Part shown: one piece after another, positions 37,202 through 51,700 of the stretch
Numbering within the stretch: the first letter of the stretch is position 1
Layout of the letters: each line of letters begins with the position of its first letter
Origin: Tetrahymena elliotti 4EA
Taxonomy: Eukaryota; Ciliophora; Oligohymenophorea; Hymenostomatida; Tetrahymenidae
Assembly: GCA_000231825.2 (NCBI GenBank)
Contig: JH720306.1
Span: 1,214,199 to 1,278,198 of the forward strand
Direction: 5' to 3'
Length of the DNA stretch: 64,000 bases
The notes under the pieces: generated by a model
Databases searched by the model: none
Seen by the model: the letters and a program-made list of their open reading frames with translations, nothing else
Told to the model about the DNA's origin: nothing
Position numbers and translations under genes: made by a program

Positions 37202-40200
37202 GGAGTTATTTAAAACTAATAGGAAAATATAAATTATTATTTTAATAAAAATGAATTGGAACGACAAAAAAATATAAGATAAAAGGTTTTAGATGAAGAA
37301 AGATAAGAGCCTCAAAATAATTTGATATTAACAGAAATGAAAAGCTTCTTTGAAGAAAAATATGAAGAGTAAGAAGAGATTTTGTTAAATCCATAAACAT
37401 CTCAAGTAACTGAAACAAGTTGTTTAGTAAAACTAAAAAGTCGTCCTTCCAGTTTTTTTAAAGGAGTTGTTCTAAATTTGAAATAGCTTTGTAGAAGGTT
37501 AAATATATTATTTAATTATTATTAATTTTGAATTATTCAGCGAAATTATGACTCTCAAATTCTTTTTCAATAATTTTTTTGAGGTTTAAACTTGTTGTTT
37601 TTTAGATATGAATTTATTATTAAAATTAAACCAAAATAATTTTTAAAATCTTTTAAGTTATCCATAGTTTTTCTTTCTATAAAGTATTTATTGATTGATG
37701 CTTAAAATAACTTTTATTAATAATTTTTTGAAATTAACAAATAGAGAGCTTTGGAGAAATATAGGTAGAAAAGTATTTTGCTTAAAAAAAATCTAAAATT
37801 GTGATGAAATAAAAGCAAAAAATTAAAAAATAACTGAAAAGTAGGATGAATTCTTTAAAAAGTATTAAGTTTATGAGAATTATCAAAGAATTAAAAAATT
37901 TGAAGAATCTAACTTGAATAAAAGAAAATACTTTAGAATACTTATGCTCATAGTTCTAACTTTAGTATATCTATTGAAAATAATAATTAATTATTATGTC
38001 AATGATTTTTTTAGAGGTTCTTTGAGATTGGATGATTATTAATAAATAGACATGAATTTAGAGAGCTGTTCTTTAATGATATATGATTTCTTTTTCAGGG
38101 ATAAATAAACTCTTGATGTTAATTTCTTATCAGCTTCTTTGTAAGTTCCTGACTCTCTAGACTCTGAAGAACTGAAGAAAGTGTTTATCTACAATACATA
38201 TATCCTACATATGGATATAATGGTAGCTAAAGCCACTATTCTCATGGACTTACTTTTTTATACTTGAATCAAATTATTATTATTTTTTTTACTTTTGATG
38301 AAAATTATTTAGATATCAACTTTTGTATTTTTTGTTAATTATGTTTTTTTTTTTCTTCTAAAATAAAATTGAATTTATTTATTTAGAATATACAATAAAA
38401 AGTAAGTTGAAGAAAATGGAGCCAATACATTCAATTTTGAAAATAAACTAAACAGTTATGAATGTGAAATAGTTATGTTCATTTATAAACCAACTTAATT
38501 TAAATACCTAAATATTAATTGTGGTCTGGAAAATGAGTTTAATATAATAATTTACTCTATATTATTAAACATAGATAACATGAGTGTTAAATGTATTAAC
38601 GTTCAAATGAATACTCCTTATCTAATAGCCAAAGTAAAATAATTTTTTAATATTTATATTTGGTTAAAAAAATTAAAATTTATAGTCATTCACTTATCTC
38701 AGTATGAAAGGTTCTATAGAAATGCCATATTTTGAGTTCGAAACAGCAGAGATAAGAACAAGAGAAGGAGATATTTCTGTTTAATCTTCAAGCAATATTT
38801 ACCTTATATTTTTCTAAAAAGACCCTTACAATTGCGTTTCTTCAAAATAAATACTCGATGGTTAAAATAAAGATTGGAATTTAAAAGATTATTAGGATAG
38901 TTTTATCCCAAAAACTGACCTTTCATAAAGTGAAGAAGGTATTTTGAATTTTTACATTACAATAGTACAAAAATCTAAAAATTTTTTTTTAAAACAAGTA
39001 AATCCATTAAATCTTGAAGACAAATAAAAAACGTAAGATTAGATAATAGAGTACAGATGCTCTACTAATACAGTTTTAGTCAAGAAGAATAATAGCTAAA
39101 ATGCAAAATTAAAAGGTTCTAACTCAAATATTTTTGTCAATGTTATATCTGAATAAGGTAAATTAGGTCAAATTTCAGACGCATTAATATTATTCAACAA
39201 GGCAAGTCAAACTGATAATAGAGATTAGAATAAAAATATTGATTACATTAATTTTTCGAATTTTGCATAAGAAACTTTTAAAAATTATACCAAATCTGCA
39301 TAAAATCCTAAAGTATATGACCCTATCTTTGTATTCGACATAGGTCCCAAATTCACTAGATCAGCTACATTCTAAAAAATTCAAGTGAATTTGAATTAAC
39401 AATTATATTAAAAATTTTAAACAATTCTTAACCTGTTTTTTTCTCCTAAATTTTTTAAAAGCAAAAAAAAGAAACTAACTTGAAATTAGCTATTTATTGA
39501 TTAAAAATAGTATTTTCACTTAAATTTTTATTTAATACAATAATTTATACTTATTGCATACTCTAATTCACTATTAATACATACGCCAGTTTCAAATTTT
39601 ACAAACAACAGAACTCAAACTACAGGCAAGAAAAAAATGAATTAAACTTAAAATAACCAGTTGAAGAAACTATATTCTGTGTTTTATCTATTTTTTCACA
39701 ATTTAATTAAATGGATAGTGAATGTTTTTATAATTTAAGTTAATAGTTTTCTTATAATCCTGCATATACTTATATGAAACCTTACTGGCTGGGAGAAATG
39801 ACAGTAACATTTTTTTATGACTACTTAAAAGTATTCAGGGTAGTACACTATATCTCCATGATTTTGTCCTTATGTTCCTGCTCTTTCTTTAGAGAAGATT
39901 CAAATGACTTAGGATATGGTAGTTAATTTTATGCAAAAAAAATTAGGCACCTTAGTATGGTCTAGTTTCCGAAGCATGGTAATCTAAAGTCGATTATCCT
40001 CCTTAAAAATTTTCTTCAGAAGAATTTTATGATGGGTTCTAGCATATTGTTTGAGATAGGAATAGTGATGAAAAATGGATTGGTATAAATGCTGATTCTT
40101 CTAAATATCTGAGCGTAACCAGCTATAAAGCTAGTGAAAATTGTAAAAATAGTTACCACTTTAAAAATTTTTATTTTAATTATTTATAAAATTAGCTTCA

Positions 40201-42242
40201 TTATTTGCTGTAATTATAGTAAGTGCTATCCTTTCTGCTCTAGTTGGATTTATTTTAACAAGTATTTTTGTAAAAGCAATAAATTAAAATTACAAAATTG
40301 CAGTTAATCATGATATTTATCTTAAAAATTATGCCTAATATGAAAGTTATAAATCAAGTGAAATCGATGAACTAAATTCAGACACTAGGATAAGGATAAT
40401 CTATTCTGAATACAAGGTTAATTAAAAAATTTTTGAGTTTAATTAATTTAAATTAAAATTTATTTGTTAAACATTAGGAGGAAAGAAAAAAAATAGATGA
40501 TTTATATTAAAAGCAGACAGAAGGAACCAGCCAAAGAGAAGAAGATTCCTATCTTAAATATTCATAAATATATTATGAGTTATTTGAAAATTCTCCCCCT
40601 TTAGGTTCTTTGATAGAATATATTGTTCTCTTATTAATTAAAAAGAGAATACAAAACTCTATTGAATAATTTTACAATTTACTCTTTAAGAAAAAAGATA
40701 TGATTGAGTAAAAGTCTTATGAAATTGAACAAATTCATAATAGAGAAAAAGATCAAATATTAGGAAGCGTAATCAAATTGCTCTATGAGAAATTTTGTTA
40801 TTTTAATCAATACTTAGAGAGAAAATTTAAAATAGTCACAAGTTAGAATATCTAAACTTAATATTTCACAAAAAGTATCTTCAATTGTAACAAATCTCAT
40901 ATATCTGAATAGACAGATAAGACTTCATTAGAATTATTTATATCAAGTTGCTGTACCATCACTAATTTTGTGTGAAGCTGATTGTAAAGAATCTACATTA
41001 CTCGAAAGTCATTATGAAGTATCTAATTAATAATTCAATTTGATAACACAAATTAGTTTATTTTTTATTAATTGAATTTTTTTCATTTATTTTCAAAAAA
41101 AGAAATTCTGTATTTAGAACAGTATGGAGAAGATATAATTTAATAAGGGTTTTTTGTAGAAAAACTATGGCATATCTACTATCAATTTACCATAACAATG
41201 GATAGAAAGAGATGAAAATTTTACTTAAAGATAAAATAAATACTTTATTGACAAAAAATCATTAGAAAATTATTTTAAGATTTTACTTGGAAAAGATAAT
41301 TTTATACTTAGTATGTTAAATGATCTTTAAGACTTAGAATAAGCTTATTCATAGATTTTAGTACCAAACTAGTGGTGGATATAAGATATTTTCATTTTTA
41401 TAGCTCATGTTTTAGTAATTTTCTTAATCAGCTGTCCTATGATAATTCTTGCAATCTTCTTGAGTGTATAAAAATCTACGTATTCCTTAATACCTCCTAT
41501 GAGGTTAGTTTTCATGGACACTATTACATATTATGTATCATCTAATCATCTATACCTGCAAAGCTATTTGGAGATAGTAATATCATTATAGCAATTGTAA
41601 TCTTCAGTTTTATTTTCTGGATTTGTTTACTTGTTGATTAAATTTACTATTATCTAACTATAAAATTCCCTTAATAAAGATATTTGAGAAAATATATAAT
41701 CAAGGCTATTCTCCTCAGGAAAATATTCTCTCACTTAATGTGGATTTTTATTCTAGTATCTTTTTATTTATTGGTAGTTTACTTATCATCGGTGGCAGTT
41801 TGGCTGATGTTGAGTGCGATTATAAATCCTAATGCCTTCTTACCCTATGCTACATCTGCAGCAACTTTTTTAATTGCTACCAAAAAATACAAGTAAGCAA
41901 TTTAAAAGATTGAAATAAATTATATTTTTTAATACTTAAAATTTTAGCGAATTCAAAGAAATTTAATAAAATAGCAACCTATTTTATGGAGTTAGCATAT
42001 GAATATTTTTAAGATTTACTTTCAAAAATGAACATAAGGTAAGATTTCTGATCTCTGAAGATATCATAAATAATATGAAGCTTTTAGCAAAAGATCCTTC
42101 TTAACTTCAAAATTAGGTGAAGAATTTTTCCAAAAAAAATTATTAACATGCTTCATGAGTATTAAGAAAAAGAATAACAAAATCATATTTAACTTGAAAA
42201 AAAACTGAATATCTAATAAACTTTTAAGCTTACGGAAATTGA
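37202..42242 (+). pseudogene. Broken gene for a large multi-pass membrane protein
   Basis: A long series of plus-strand exons with clear coding character encodes a soluble Lys/Glu-rich N-terminus, a membrane helix near 37940-37990 (LMLIVLTLVYLLKIIINYY), a long extracellular-like region (38390-40190, including QAPQYGLVSEAWQSKVDYPP and WIGINADSSKYLSV), a second helix (40200-40270), a long cytoplasmic part (40500-40970), and a polytopic C-terminal region (41380-41890). The frame is interrupted by TGA at 38265 with no usable donor nearby, TGA at 40052 inside a conserved-looking segment, a frame change near 40973, and TGA at 42000, 42156 and 42195. No family identified with confidence; the ectodomain looks like a sensory receptor. 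I favour a decaying gene over errors, because breaks are many and dispersed. The N gap upstream may hide a first exon. Confidence 0.6.
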
Positions 42243-45016
42243 TATGTAAATATTTTTATTTTATTTTTAGCAATAACCATAAAATTTAATTGTAAAAATA
42301 GTTATTAAATTATAAATTAAGTTAAGAATCAACTAAATTTATTGAGATTCAAATAATGGAAAAAGTTTTTAGAATTTTCAAATGCTTTTATTTTGGAAAT
42401 GAATGAAAAAAAGATTTTATTTTTAAATTATAGACTTTGTTTATCTTTAAATGTTAGTTATTTAAGAATAGCTATTCACTAAAATACTAAATTTTTTGTT
42501 CTTCTTTGAGAAAAAATATTTTACTCAAATAATTTAATATATTATCTTTCTTTTTAATACTTCGATCATAATAGAAAATCTTCTTTATTTTGTTTAGTTT
42601 GAATGGGATTATATTCAATAGTTTCTAAAGTGTGAATCAAATTTTGAAAATAAAAAAATAATTAATTAAAAATTTTCTATTTAGAAATTAAATTTAAGAT
42701 CAAACTGTTAATTATTTAATTGGAAAAAAATTATTTGAATTCAATTTTCATCAAATCACTGATTTAAATGCCTAATTACTGATAAATTTGAAAGATTAAA
42801 AAAATCCTAGTAATTTTTCAAAATAAAATTTTAAAGATAATAAAAAAATTAATTTTTATTTTTAGCACACAAAAAGTATTTCTAATATCAAATTATTAAC
42901 AAAAATAATATCAATATGCTCATTTATTTTTCTAGAAAAAATAAAAATAAATAGTATTATCTTTGCTAGATTTACTATTCTCCTTTAAATCTGTGGCGCA
43001 GTATAATTTAAATTTATTTTATTTATTGATGAAATGCTTTTTAATTCAAAAATAACTTTCTAAAAAACATTTTTGAAAGATATTTTTAAGTGTTCCTTGA
43101 TAAGATTAAGGGATAGAGCTGATATAATTTTCTATTTTTCAAATTAATTTTCATTTAACTTTAGTATACAATTCAAAAAAAGAGATTCGTTAAAAATAAT
43201 AAGACCTAAAAAAAAAATTTGAATAGATTTTGTAAAAAGAATTAAATTAATTGTAAGACAGTAAAATGGAAATAAATTTTTAATGAATTAAATTTAAAAT
43301 AGATTTAAACAGATAAAGTATTTAATACTATTTCCAAGTTAATGCGCATAATATTTAGAATGCAAGATTTTTCATTTAAACAATTTTTAAACTTGAAGTA
43401 AGTGATATGAAAGTGATGAAATGCACAAAAAATTCAAATGTACAAAAGTATTTATATTTTTTTTAACGATAAAAATGGAAATTAATTTAGCAGAAATATG
43501 CGATTTAAATTTAGAGAAGTTGGACAATTAATTTAAATAGTCCTCTTTATATTTGAAAATTAATAGAGACTTTACATTCAAATATTAATTAATATTTTGG
43601 TTTTGTACTTCTGGGGAATACTTAAGTATTTTGATATGTTTGTTTCTGATTTGCAGCTAATAATTTTTGAATAGCAAAAGATTTTCTTAAATTAAAAGTA
43701 TTCATTAATTTGAATAATAGTAAGTTACAATTCATATGAATAATTTATGATAGGATAGATACAGTGTGTCAGCTATGCTTAAAATAAAAAAAGCTTAATT
43801 CAAGTATTTAAATAATTTAAAAAGTATAGTATCTCAAAATATTTAAGAGAAAATTCAAAAAATGAAAAAATTTTCTTAGAGTTAGAAATTCAAAAAATTT
43901 GCGATAAAAAAAGAGTTAGTTTTTATTTTTGAAAAATAAAGTAAATAATTGAAGAATTTAGAAATATACTATTTAAAGTTTGAATGTTGCTAGAAAAATA
44001 TTAAGAGTTCGTTATTTAATATTTGAATATTTGGTCATATAGATAATATTCAAATTCTGGCTATTAACTGATAACAATTTTTTTTTCATTTTAAAAAACA
44101 TGAAAAATTAAAAAATGTTTGTTGGAATTGTTATTGGTGGCAATTTGAACGATAATTAAAATTAAATGTAAAGGTGTTTACAAACCTATGTACATGTATT
44201 TAATTATTATCATTTGAATGAATATCTATTAACTTTGTCTTTTAAAGTCTTCTTTTAATTTGTTTGATTTTTTGATCAGCAAACTATCTATCTATCAATC
44301 AATAAATAAACCAATAAATCAAATGAGTGAATGTCTGTGTGTGTTTTTGCATATGAATATACAAATAATGTTTCAAACTATAATAACTAATGCAAATAGA
44401 ATTCAATTTGTTTGGAATTAAAAAAAACAAAAAATCGGTTGAAAAATGCTGTGTTTTTTTAATTAAATATAGTTAAAAAAGATTCAATTCAAAAAATCAT
44501 TGAAAAATAAATGAGAAAATGAGATAGATATAAATGAATAATTAAATTTAACAGTTGATTTTGATTGCTCATTCATATCCCGTTTGTTTTGCTTGTTTGA
44601 TTTTGATTGTTTGATTGATTGATTGATTGATTGTTTTATCTTTTGATTTGAGTAAAAATTTCAAATTTATATTTTTATGATAATGGGTATTTATTTATTT
44701 GTTAAACAAAAAAAAAATTAAAAAAGAATAAGAAAGCCCAATATCATTTATCAAATCAAATAAAAAACAGTGAAAAAAAAAAGTAATAATAATTAAACAT
44801 ACAAAATAATTACAATTAAAAAAACCCTTGCATAATACAAAGCAATCCTTTCAAAAGGAAATAACCGTATTTAGCACTCCATCTTATCATCTAAAACTTC
44901 CTTCTTTTACTCAATGAGTTTCTAATACAGAAAGACCAAACAAGTAATTAATCGTTTGAATTCTTCTTGCTATCCTTTCCTTGTTGCTTTGCGAATTTTT
45001 GCATGTCGACAAGGCC
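42243..45016. other. Long AT-rich gene-free stretch
   Basis: No exon, RNA gene or mobile element recognised. Includes a TTGA-type short tandem run at about 44610-44640 (GATTGATTGATTGATTG). Confidence 0.5.
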
Positions 45017-47336
45017 ATGATATAGCTCAAAACTAACAACTTTTCTTACTTTCAAATATTTAATGATTTTTAATAAAAATAGCAACCATCATCATCTCTA
45101 GAAAGCTAGGGAAAACACTCCTTTATACCTCATGCCAATAACAATTATTATAATAAAGAAAATATTTCTTACTAAACATCCTAGCAATATAACTTATATC
45201 CTATCAATAACTTCTATTAGCCTATTTAACAGCACTAGCCTTTGCAATAATAGTAGCCATTATAGCAATTGCCAATTAGCAAGATTTCAAACAACAATTC
45301 CAACAATATATACCCCAATACAAGACGCTTTGGTCGAGATCTATCAAATATTCAATAAGCCTAAGGATCTAACATTTAACAACATCAGTAAATTGTCAAT
45401 AAAGTAATACATTATAATCTTTAGCCTTCATTTAATGATATTTTAGTTGCCTCTTATCCTACAAAAATACTTATTCATAAATAATTAACACATTTGATTT
45501 GAATATTTGATTTCAAGTCAATTCTACTTAATATATATCTTTTCTTTCAAAATATTTTGCTAATCAAAATTCTCCTTTAAAAAATCAGAAAAACAACAAC
45601 GGATCATTGACAAACTCAAGATGTACAAGCAGAGAATTGTCCGTTAATAACCGCAGATAAACTAGCTTCGTTACCTAGCAATAAGGAAACAATAAATTAA
45701 ATAGTAGTGTTAATATGGTTTTAGAAAAAAGTGCTGGAGCTTCCAATAACAGTCGCTACAGAGGTGTTGTTCCTCCTTCTCGTCTTAATTAAGTTAATAA
45801 CCCTAACAGTGGTCTTAAAATGGAAGTAGAAAACTAAAGTAGCAACAATGTTTCTGTTTAAAATTTTTTTACTGAAAACAGCTTCTATTTCCCTATTCCT
45901 TCCACAACTAATTAAGTAAACTAATAATAAATCTAAAGTCAATCTATACATAATACAATCAATACAAGCATAGGATAAAGTTTAGCTAATTATAATTCAC
46001 AAACTTCAACTTGCATTTCCTCTCAAGTTCCTCAAACTGATTACACATCCGAATACTTTAATTTTTTATAACAAATTGAAAATAGCCACCCCTAATAAAA
46101 CAATAACATATTTGATCAACACCCTTAATAAGTTCAACACTAAGTTAATTCTTAACAAAATTATTACAGCTAATAAAAATATACTAGTAGAAGAAACTAT
46201 GATAGCAGATCTTCTATGGAGCTTATCGACTATAAATATATTAACAAGCCTGAGTATGTCCCTTAATATGCTAAAGATATATTTGAATACTTAAGATCCA
46301 ACGAGGTAATTATTTAATCCTTCTTCTTTCTTCATAAATATCTTGTCTATCTGTCTATTGATTCAATCTAAGTATTTTAAATCTTCATATGTAGATTCTA
46401 AATAGTTGTTTATTTATGATTAAGATTAAAATTACCAACTGGACCAATCAATTAACGAATAGAAATAATAACAATTTAGATAGAATATTTTAATTTGATA
46501 TTAACTTTTTGTTCGAATAATAGGATAAACACATCTGTAAGACATAATACTTTGAATAAGGTTGCTAACCTGATTTGAATAGCAGAATGAGAACAATTCT
46601 TATTGATTGGCTTATTGATGTTCACTTAAAATTCGACTTACTTCCTGAGACTCTTTTCTTAACAGTTAATTTGATTGATAGATATTTAGAGAAAGGACCT
46701 AAAGTTGATAAATCTAAATTTTAATTAGTTGGTATTGCTGCTCTATTTATTGCATGTAAATATGAAGAAATATATCCCCCTGAGGTCAAAGATTTCACTC
46801 ACGTCTGTGATGATGCTTACACTAAATAAGAACTTTTTGAGTATGAAGGTCTTATCCTTTAGGTACTCAATTTCAATATAACTACTCCTAGTGCTTTTAG
46901 ATTCTTAGAGAGATATGCTCGTATTGCTGAATTTGATTAAAAATAATTTTTAACTGCTTTATACTTCTTAGAAATGGCTCTTGTTGACTACTAAGGAACT
47001 AAATACACTCCTAGTCAACTTGCATGTGGTTCTATATTAATCTCAAGCATTATTTACAACAAATAAGAAAGATGGAGTGAGGCCTTAGTTCGTAATACTA
47101 AATATGAACAATAAGAGCTTATTTCTGTAGTTAATGAGCTATGCGATATTCACCGTAAAGCTGAATAAAGAGAAAAGTAAACAAAAGACAAAGATAAATA
47201 ATTAAATGCAGTAAAGAGAAAGTTTGCTTAATAACGCTTTGAATCTGTCTATGCTTATGTTGCACACTTTTTCTAAAATACAAATAAAACTCTTCAATAA
47301 TATTAATAAAACACAGATAATCTAAAGAGTAACTGA
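45017..47336 (+). CDS. B-type (mitotic) cyclin with KEN box
   Basis: Three exons, 45017-45403, 45589-46305 and 46524-47336, give 638 residues. Mitotic cyclins bind and activate Cdk1-type kinases. The N-terminal 360 residues are Q/N/S-rich and disordered, with a KEN degradation motif at residues 47-49 (context YNKENISY) and a D-box-like [10 protein letters not shown] from residue 103, both APC/C targets in principle. The cyclin box starts near residue 380 with the signature [18 protein letters not shown], then [14 protein letters not shown] and [20 protein letters not shown]; the second cyclin fold includes [18 protein letters not shown]. The first exon was recovered by following the glutamine-read-through frame and its phase-0 intron. 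An annotation starting at the ATG at 45715 would miss it and the KEN box. Confidence 0.93.
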
Positions 47337-48763
47337 GGATAGATAACCAATCCACTATAAACTTAATGATAAAGTACTCTCTACAGTAAATCCCTATAAA
47401 AGTCTATTATAGTTTCAATTAATATTTAATTTAATCTAAATAATCAAATAAAAAATAATCAGTTATCACCAATTATAGAGAAACCTCTTTAATATATAAA
47501 TTATAATAATTATCTTAATATAATCTCTTCCTTATCTTAAATTAATTACTTTAGAATTATAATTATCTTTATACCTAAATCAATCAATCAATAAATACTT
47601 ATTTAACCAAAGTGTTCAAAGACTCAGAATTTTTCTGTAAACATCCAAAATATTATCAATAATTAAATTAATAATAATAATTCACTCTAATGTTAGATAG
47701 TATTTAATAATTAATTACTAAATAAAAGATGATTTATCAGCAATAAAAATAAGAAGATGTTTAGAAGTATCACAAATAAATACAAATATCAATATATATT
47801 GAAAATTTATTTGATAACTTCACACTTTTATTTCAAAGCCAAATATCCTTAAAAAGCCAAATAGCCTACTTGCCTTTGAAAATATATTCATTTTAGTATA
47901 TTTCAATCTATGCTAGAAATTATCTTAATATTTGCAAAAGAAAAATGTAAATAAATACTTAATTAGGTATAAAAAAATGCAAGAGTTTTTATGTTTTATA
48001 AAAAAGTTAAAGTCTGTTTATATTTTTACTAATTTGTCTATAATTTTAATCCATCAGCTTCAAACTTACTAAAAAATATCCCTTCTTCAATCTTTATCTT
48101 ATGAATACTTTATTCTAATTTTATTTAATTTATATGAAAGTAAATAAACAAAAAAACAACAAATAAAAGAAAATTTAAAAATAAGTATGTGTCTTTTAAA
48201 TTTGTTTACATTTTTACTAAAGTGTATCTTACTTATTTCAAGATTCTTTTTTTTCTTTTTTTTTTAATATTTTACTTCGAACTTCTTTGAATTTTAAGGC
48301 AAACAAACAAATAAACATCACAATTTCAAATTTAAAGAAAATTGACTAATAATTTTAATTATTGAATTTCAAACTTAATCCTTCTTCTAAATTTTTGTTT
48401 TTAAATATTTGCTAAATATTTATGTCTATGAAAATAGAGTTATCAAACGAATAGTTGAATTTCCAATTTTAGAATATCATTTTAATTAATTTAAAATGAT
48501 GTTATTATTATAAGAAAATTTAGGTAGTTAATTTTTCATTTTTTCAATTCCATAATCAATTTTAAATAGATATTTTATTATTTGTTTGGTCATTATTACT
48601 TTTAACGTTATTACAAAATCTATTTAAAATCGATTGAATTTAATAAAGTTTTTCAAAATAGTTACCATAAATAAGACTATAAATTATATCATAGAAGCTA
48701 ATTTATTAATTTACTATAAGATTTTAGAACTTTGTAATAGTATTCGTAAGTTTGGATAATAAA
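47337..48763. other. Intergenic, AT-rich
   Basis: Nothing recognised. Confidence 0.5.
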
Positions 48764-51700
48764 ATGAAGAGTTACCAATCGTCTTAAGCAAATCTTTTAA
48801 AGAGTTAACAGAGCTTAGTGAGAAATCATACCCAGAATTTAAAATAGCAGAATACAGCAGTGCAATCTATTTTTTAAAACAATGGTTTACTAAATACTTA
48901 GATCAATTAAAAAACATCCAACATAATTGCTAGCTCTTTTGCAGCATAAAGTGAAAACGTATTACATTCATCATTTTAAAAAAGTTTATAAAAAACACAA
49001 ACTCCCCCAAAAAGTAAGAGGACTATGTATAGAATGGATTCACGTTTAGAAAATGACAGTTCAAATTATTAAGATATATTTGAATCATAAAATAATGGGA
49101 ATTAGCGCATTTACAGAAATCTGGCTAACTAAGCAGAAATAAAAAAATATACAGATAGAAATAAGATCTATTAAATTACAGATGAAGAAATTATTTCAAA
49201 GAAGATTAATGATGAGTAAGGAATTATCAAAAAAGAATTTATGATGAAACAACAAGAATATAAATTTAAAAAGGATAAATATGAAGATGCTGATTTTAAA
49301 GTTAGTGATTAGCCTTTAGGCTATAAAGGATACTTAAATAACTATAAATGGATGAGATTGCATTAATTAACTTAAAAAAAAGAGCTATTCCCTACTGAGC
49401 CATAGAATTTTAAAGATGAATTGAATTCTGATTATCCTGAATTAGATAATTTATTTTAATTATTTAATATTGTGAGTAGGGCATTACACTTAGCAAAAAG
49501 ATTGTTTGAGCACTAAAAGGTGAATAATTTAGGTATCTATGGTGTTTGGATATTTAAAAACGGGAAGTGGAAATGCATAATTTTAGGTAAATAAATTCAA
49601 AGCAAACTAATTTTAGTTAGATAATTATTGTGAAAATTAGATGACTTCGTATTAGTAAAGACAGATGAGAATTAACCCTCTTTGTTTTATCCATCTAAAT
49701 CAGTAATCAGAGAGAATCTATGGTTGCTCATCCTAGAAAAAGCTCTTGCCAAGGCATACAAAGGATATTAAAATTTAAAAATAAATGAATTATATAATTC
49801 TTTTGTTGATTTAACTGGCTCTCCTTACTTATTGATAAGAAAAAGGTAAAAAAATTCAATATAAATTTAGAACAAAGATGAGCTTATAGAGAAAGAGGAA
49901 AAGGAATTTGTATGGTAAAAAATTTGTAGTGGAGTAAAAAAGGGCTATGTTATTCAAGCTTAATGTCTTGAAACATACAGGGGAATTCAAAAAGGGAATA
50001 TATATTTTGTGGAGTTCTTTTATGAATTCAATTAATAGTTTGATGTTCATAAAAGAATCTTATCGATGAAGAACTTCAGAATGTAAATAGTTTTTATTTT
50101 GTTTATATTTATGATATAAAATTTAAGAAATTAGAAAGTCTTAGATGCTTAGCTGAATTTAAATAATCAAGAAATGGAAGTTCTCAATAGAAATAAGGAT
50201 GAAGGAGTTTTCTTTGTAACCTTTGATGAATTTTATCAAAAGTTTGATAACTTTACCATATAAAGAGTAGAATTAAGAGATTCACATAACTCAGTTAAAA
50301 TTAAGCAAGAAAATGACTAAGATATTAGTTTTTTCACTATAAAATTGAATAATTTCGAAGATACTTCTGGATATATTTCAATTTGCTAAAAAGATATATA
50401 GTATTTTTAGAATTAAGGATATAGTTACTCTTAGTTTTCTCTTATTCTAGCTGAAGTCAAACCAAATGGAGAGATTAATTATTATTCTTAAACATTTTCT
50501 AATGATAAAGTTATTCACTTACCTTATAATTGGAAGGAGGGAATATATATCATCCATGTAGAAGTCAGATGGAGTCAAAAAATTTATCAAAAATTTAGAT
50601 TAAGTAAAACCTTTTTTTCTTTAAAAAAGGTGTAAATTTATTTTTTTTGGGTTTGTTTTTGATAAACTTAAAAATAAAATTTTGCCTTTAAATATTTTAA
50701 TGAATAAATTCTTTAAATTATTTTATTGGCTTGAAAACAATTAATTGTTTAACAAAATCATAGGTGTTAGTAGTAATTAAGAAATAGGACTGTAAAAATA
50801 CAATTATGCTACATAAAAACTCAATGGAGAGCTTATTTTGAGCTTAATTGCTAAAAATTATATAGAAAAGTAAGGGAATGAAATTAAATCGGATTCTTAT
50901 CTGCCTAAAACGAAAAAAGGTTAACTTGGAATCTTTTATGTTTATTATTTTAAAAATATTTCACCTGATTTTTGTTCTGTTAAAGCTTAAATTGAAAGTA
51001 GGGAAAATTAGGACTTTATAGATCTTACAATTGTTGGTAAGCTATTTCTTTTTTGTTTTAGATACTTGAATAAATGATTAAATATTTTCTCTTACATAAT
51101 AAATAGATAAAAATAAAATTGCATTTTGGTTGTTCCCAAATGAAGAATTTATCTTGCTTTTAAGAATAATCTCATCTTAAAATAAGAGCCATACAAAATT
51201 TACTTTTTAAAACACTAGCACAAGTGTCCCACAAAATGAACCTTCTTACAATAAAACTTTGTAGAACTAGATAAAATATATAAATATTTATGAAGAATTT
51301 GCTTCTTTATCAGATAGAAAGCAGAATCTACTTATTGACTATTTCCAGCAACCTCAAACATAAGAGGAAAGTGAAAAGTCTATAGAAGAAGTTGTAGTTG
51401 TTTAAAAGTAAAAAAAAATTAAAAAAAGAGAATATCCATTTGACTACAATTCTTCATTTTACAGACATACTCGCTTTTTCACTGCTTTATTAAATTATAT
51501 TATAATCATTCTAATTATTTTTGGCTCATTATTTAGGAATCTTTAATATGATGTAATTAATTCTTTTAAAGTTCTTTCTTAACTTTTTAAATTTTAATAA
51601 AGGTAATAGTTTATGCAATTATACTTATGTAAATGAATTCGCTCAAAATAAAAGAATCAGATTTACGATTTCTAGTTATTTTATGTACTCTTACTGTTGT

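Noticed and set aside
49850..49878. Possible very short intron in the calpain-like gene (GTAAAAAAATTC..TTTAG)
   Set aside because: The sequence is open in frame and far shorter than other introns here; treated as exon.
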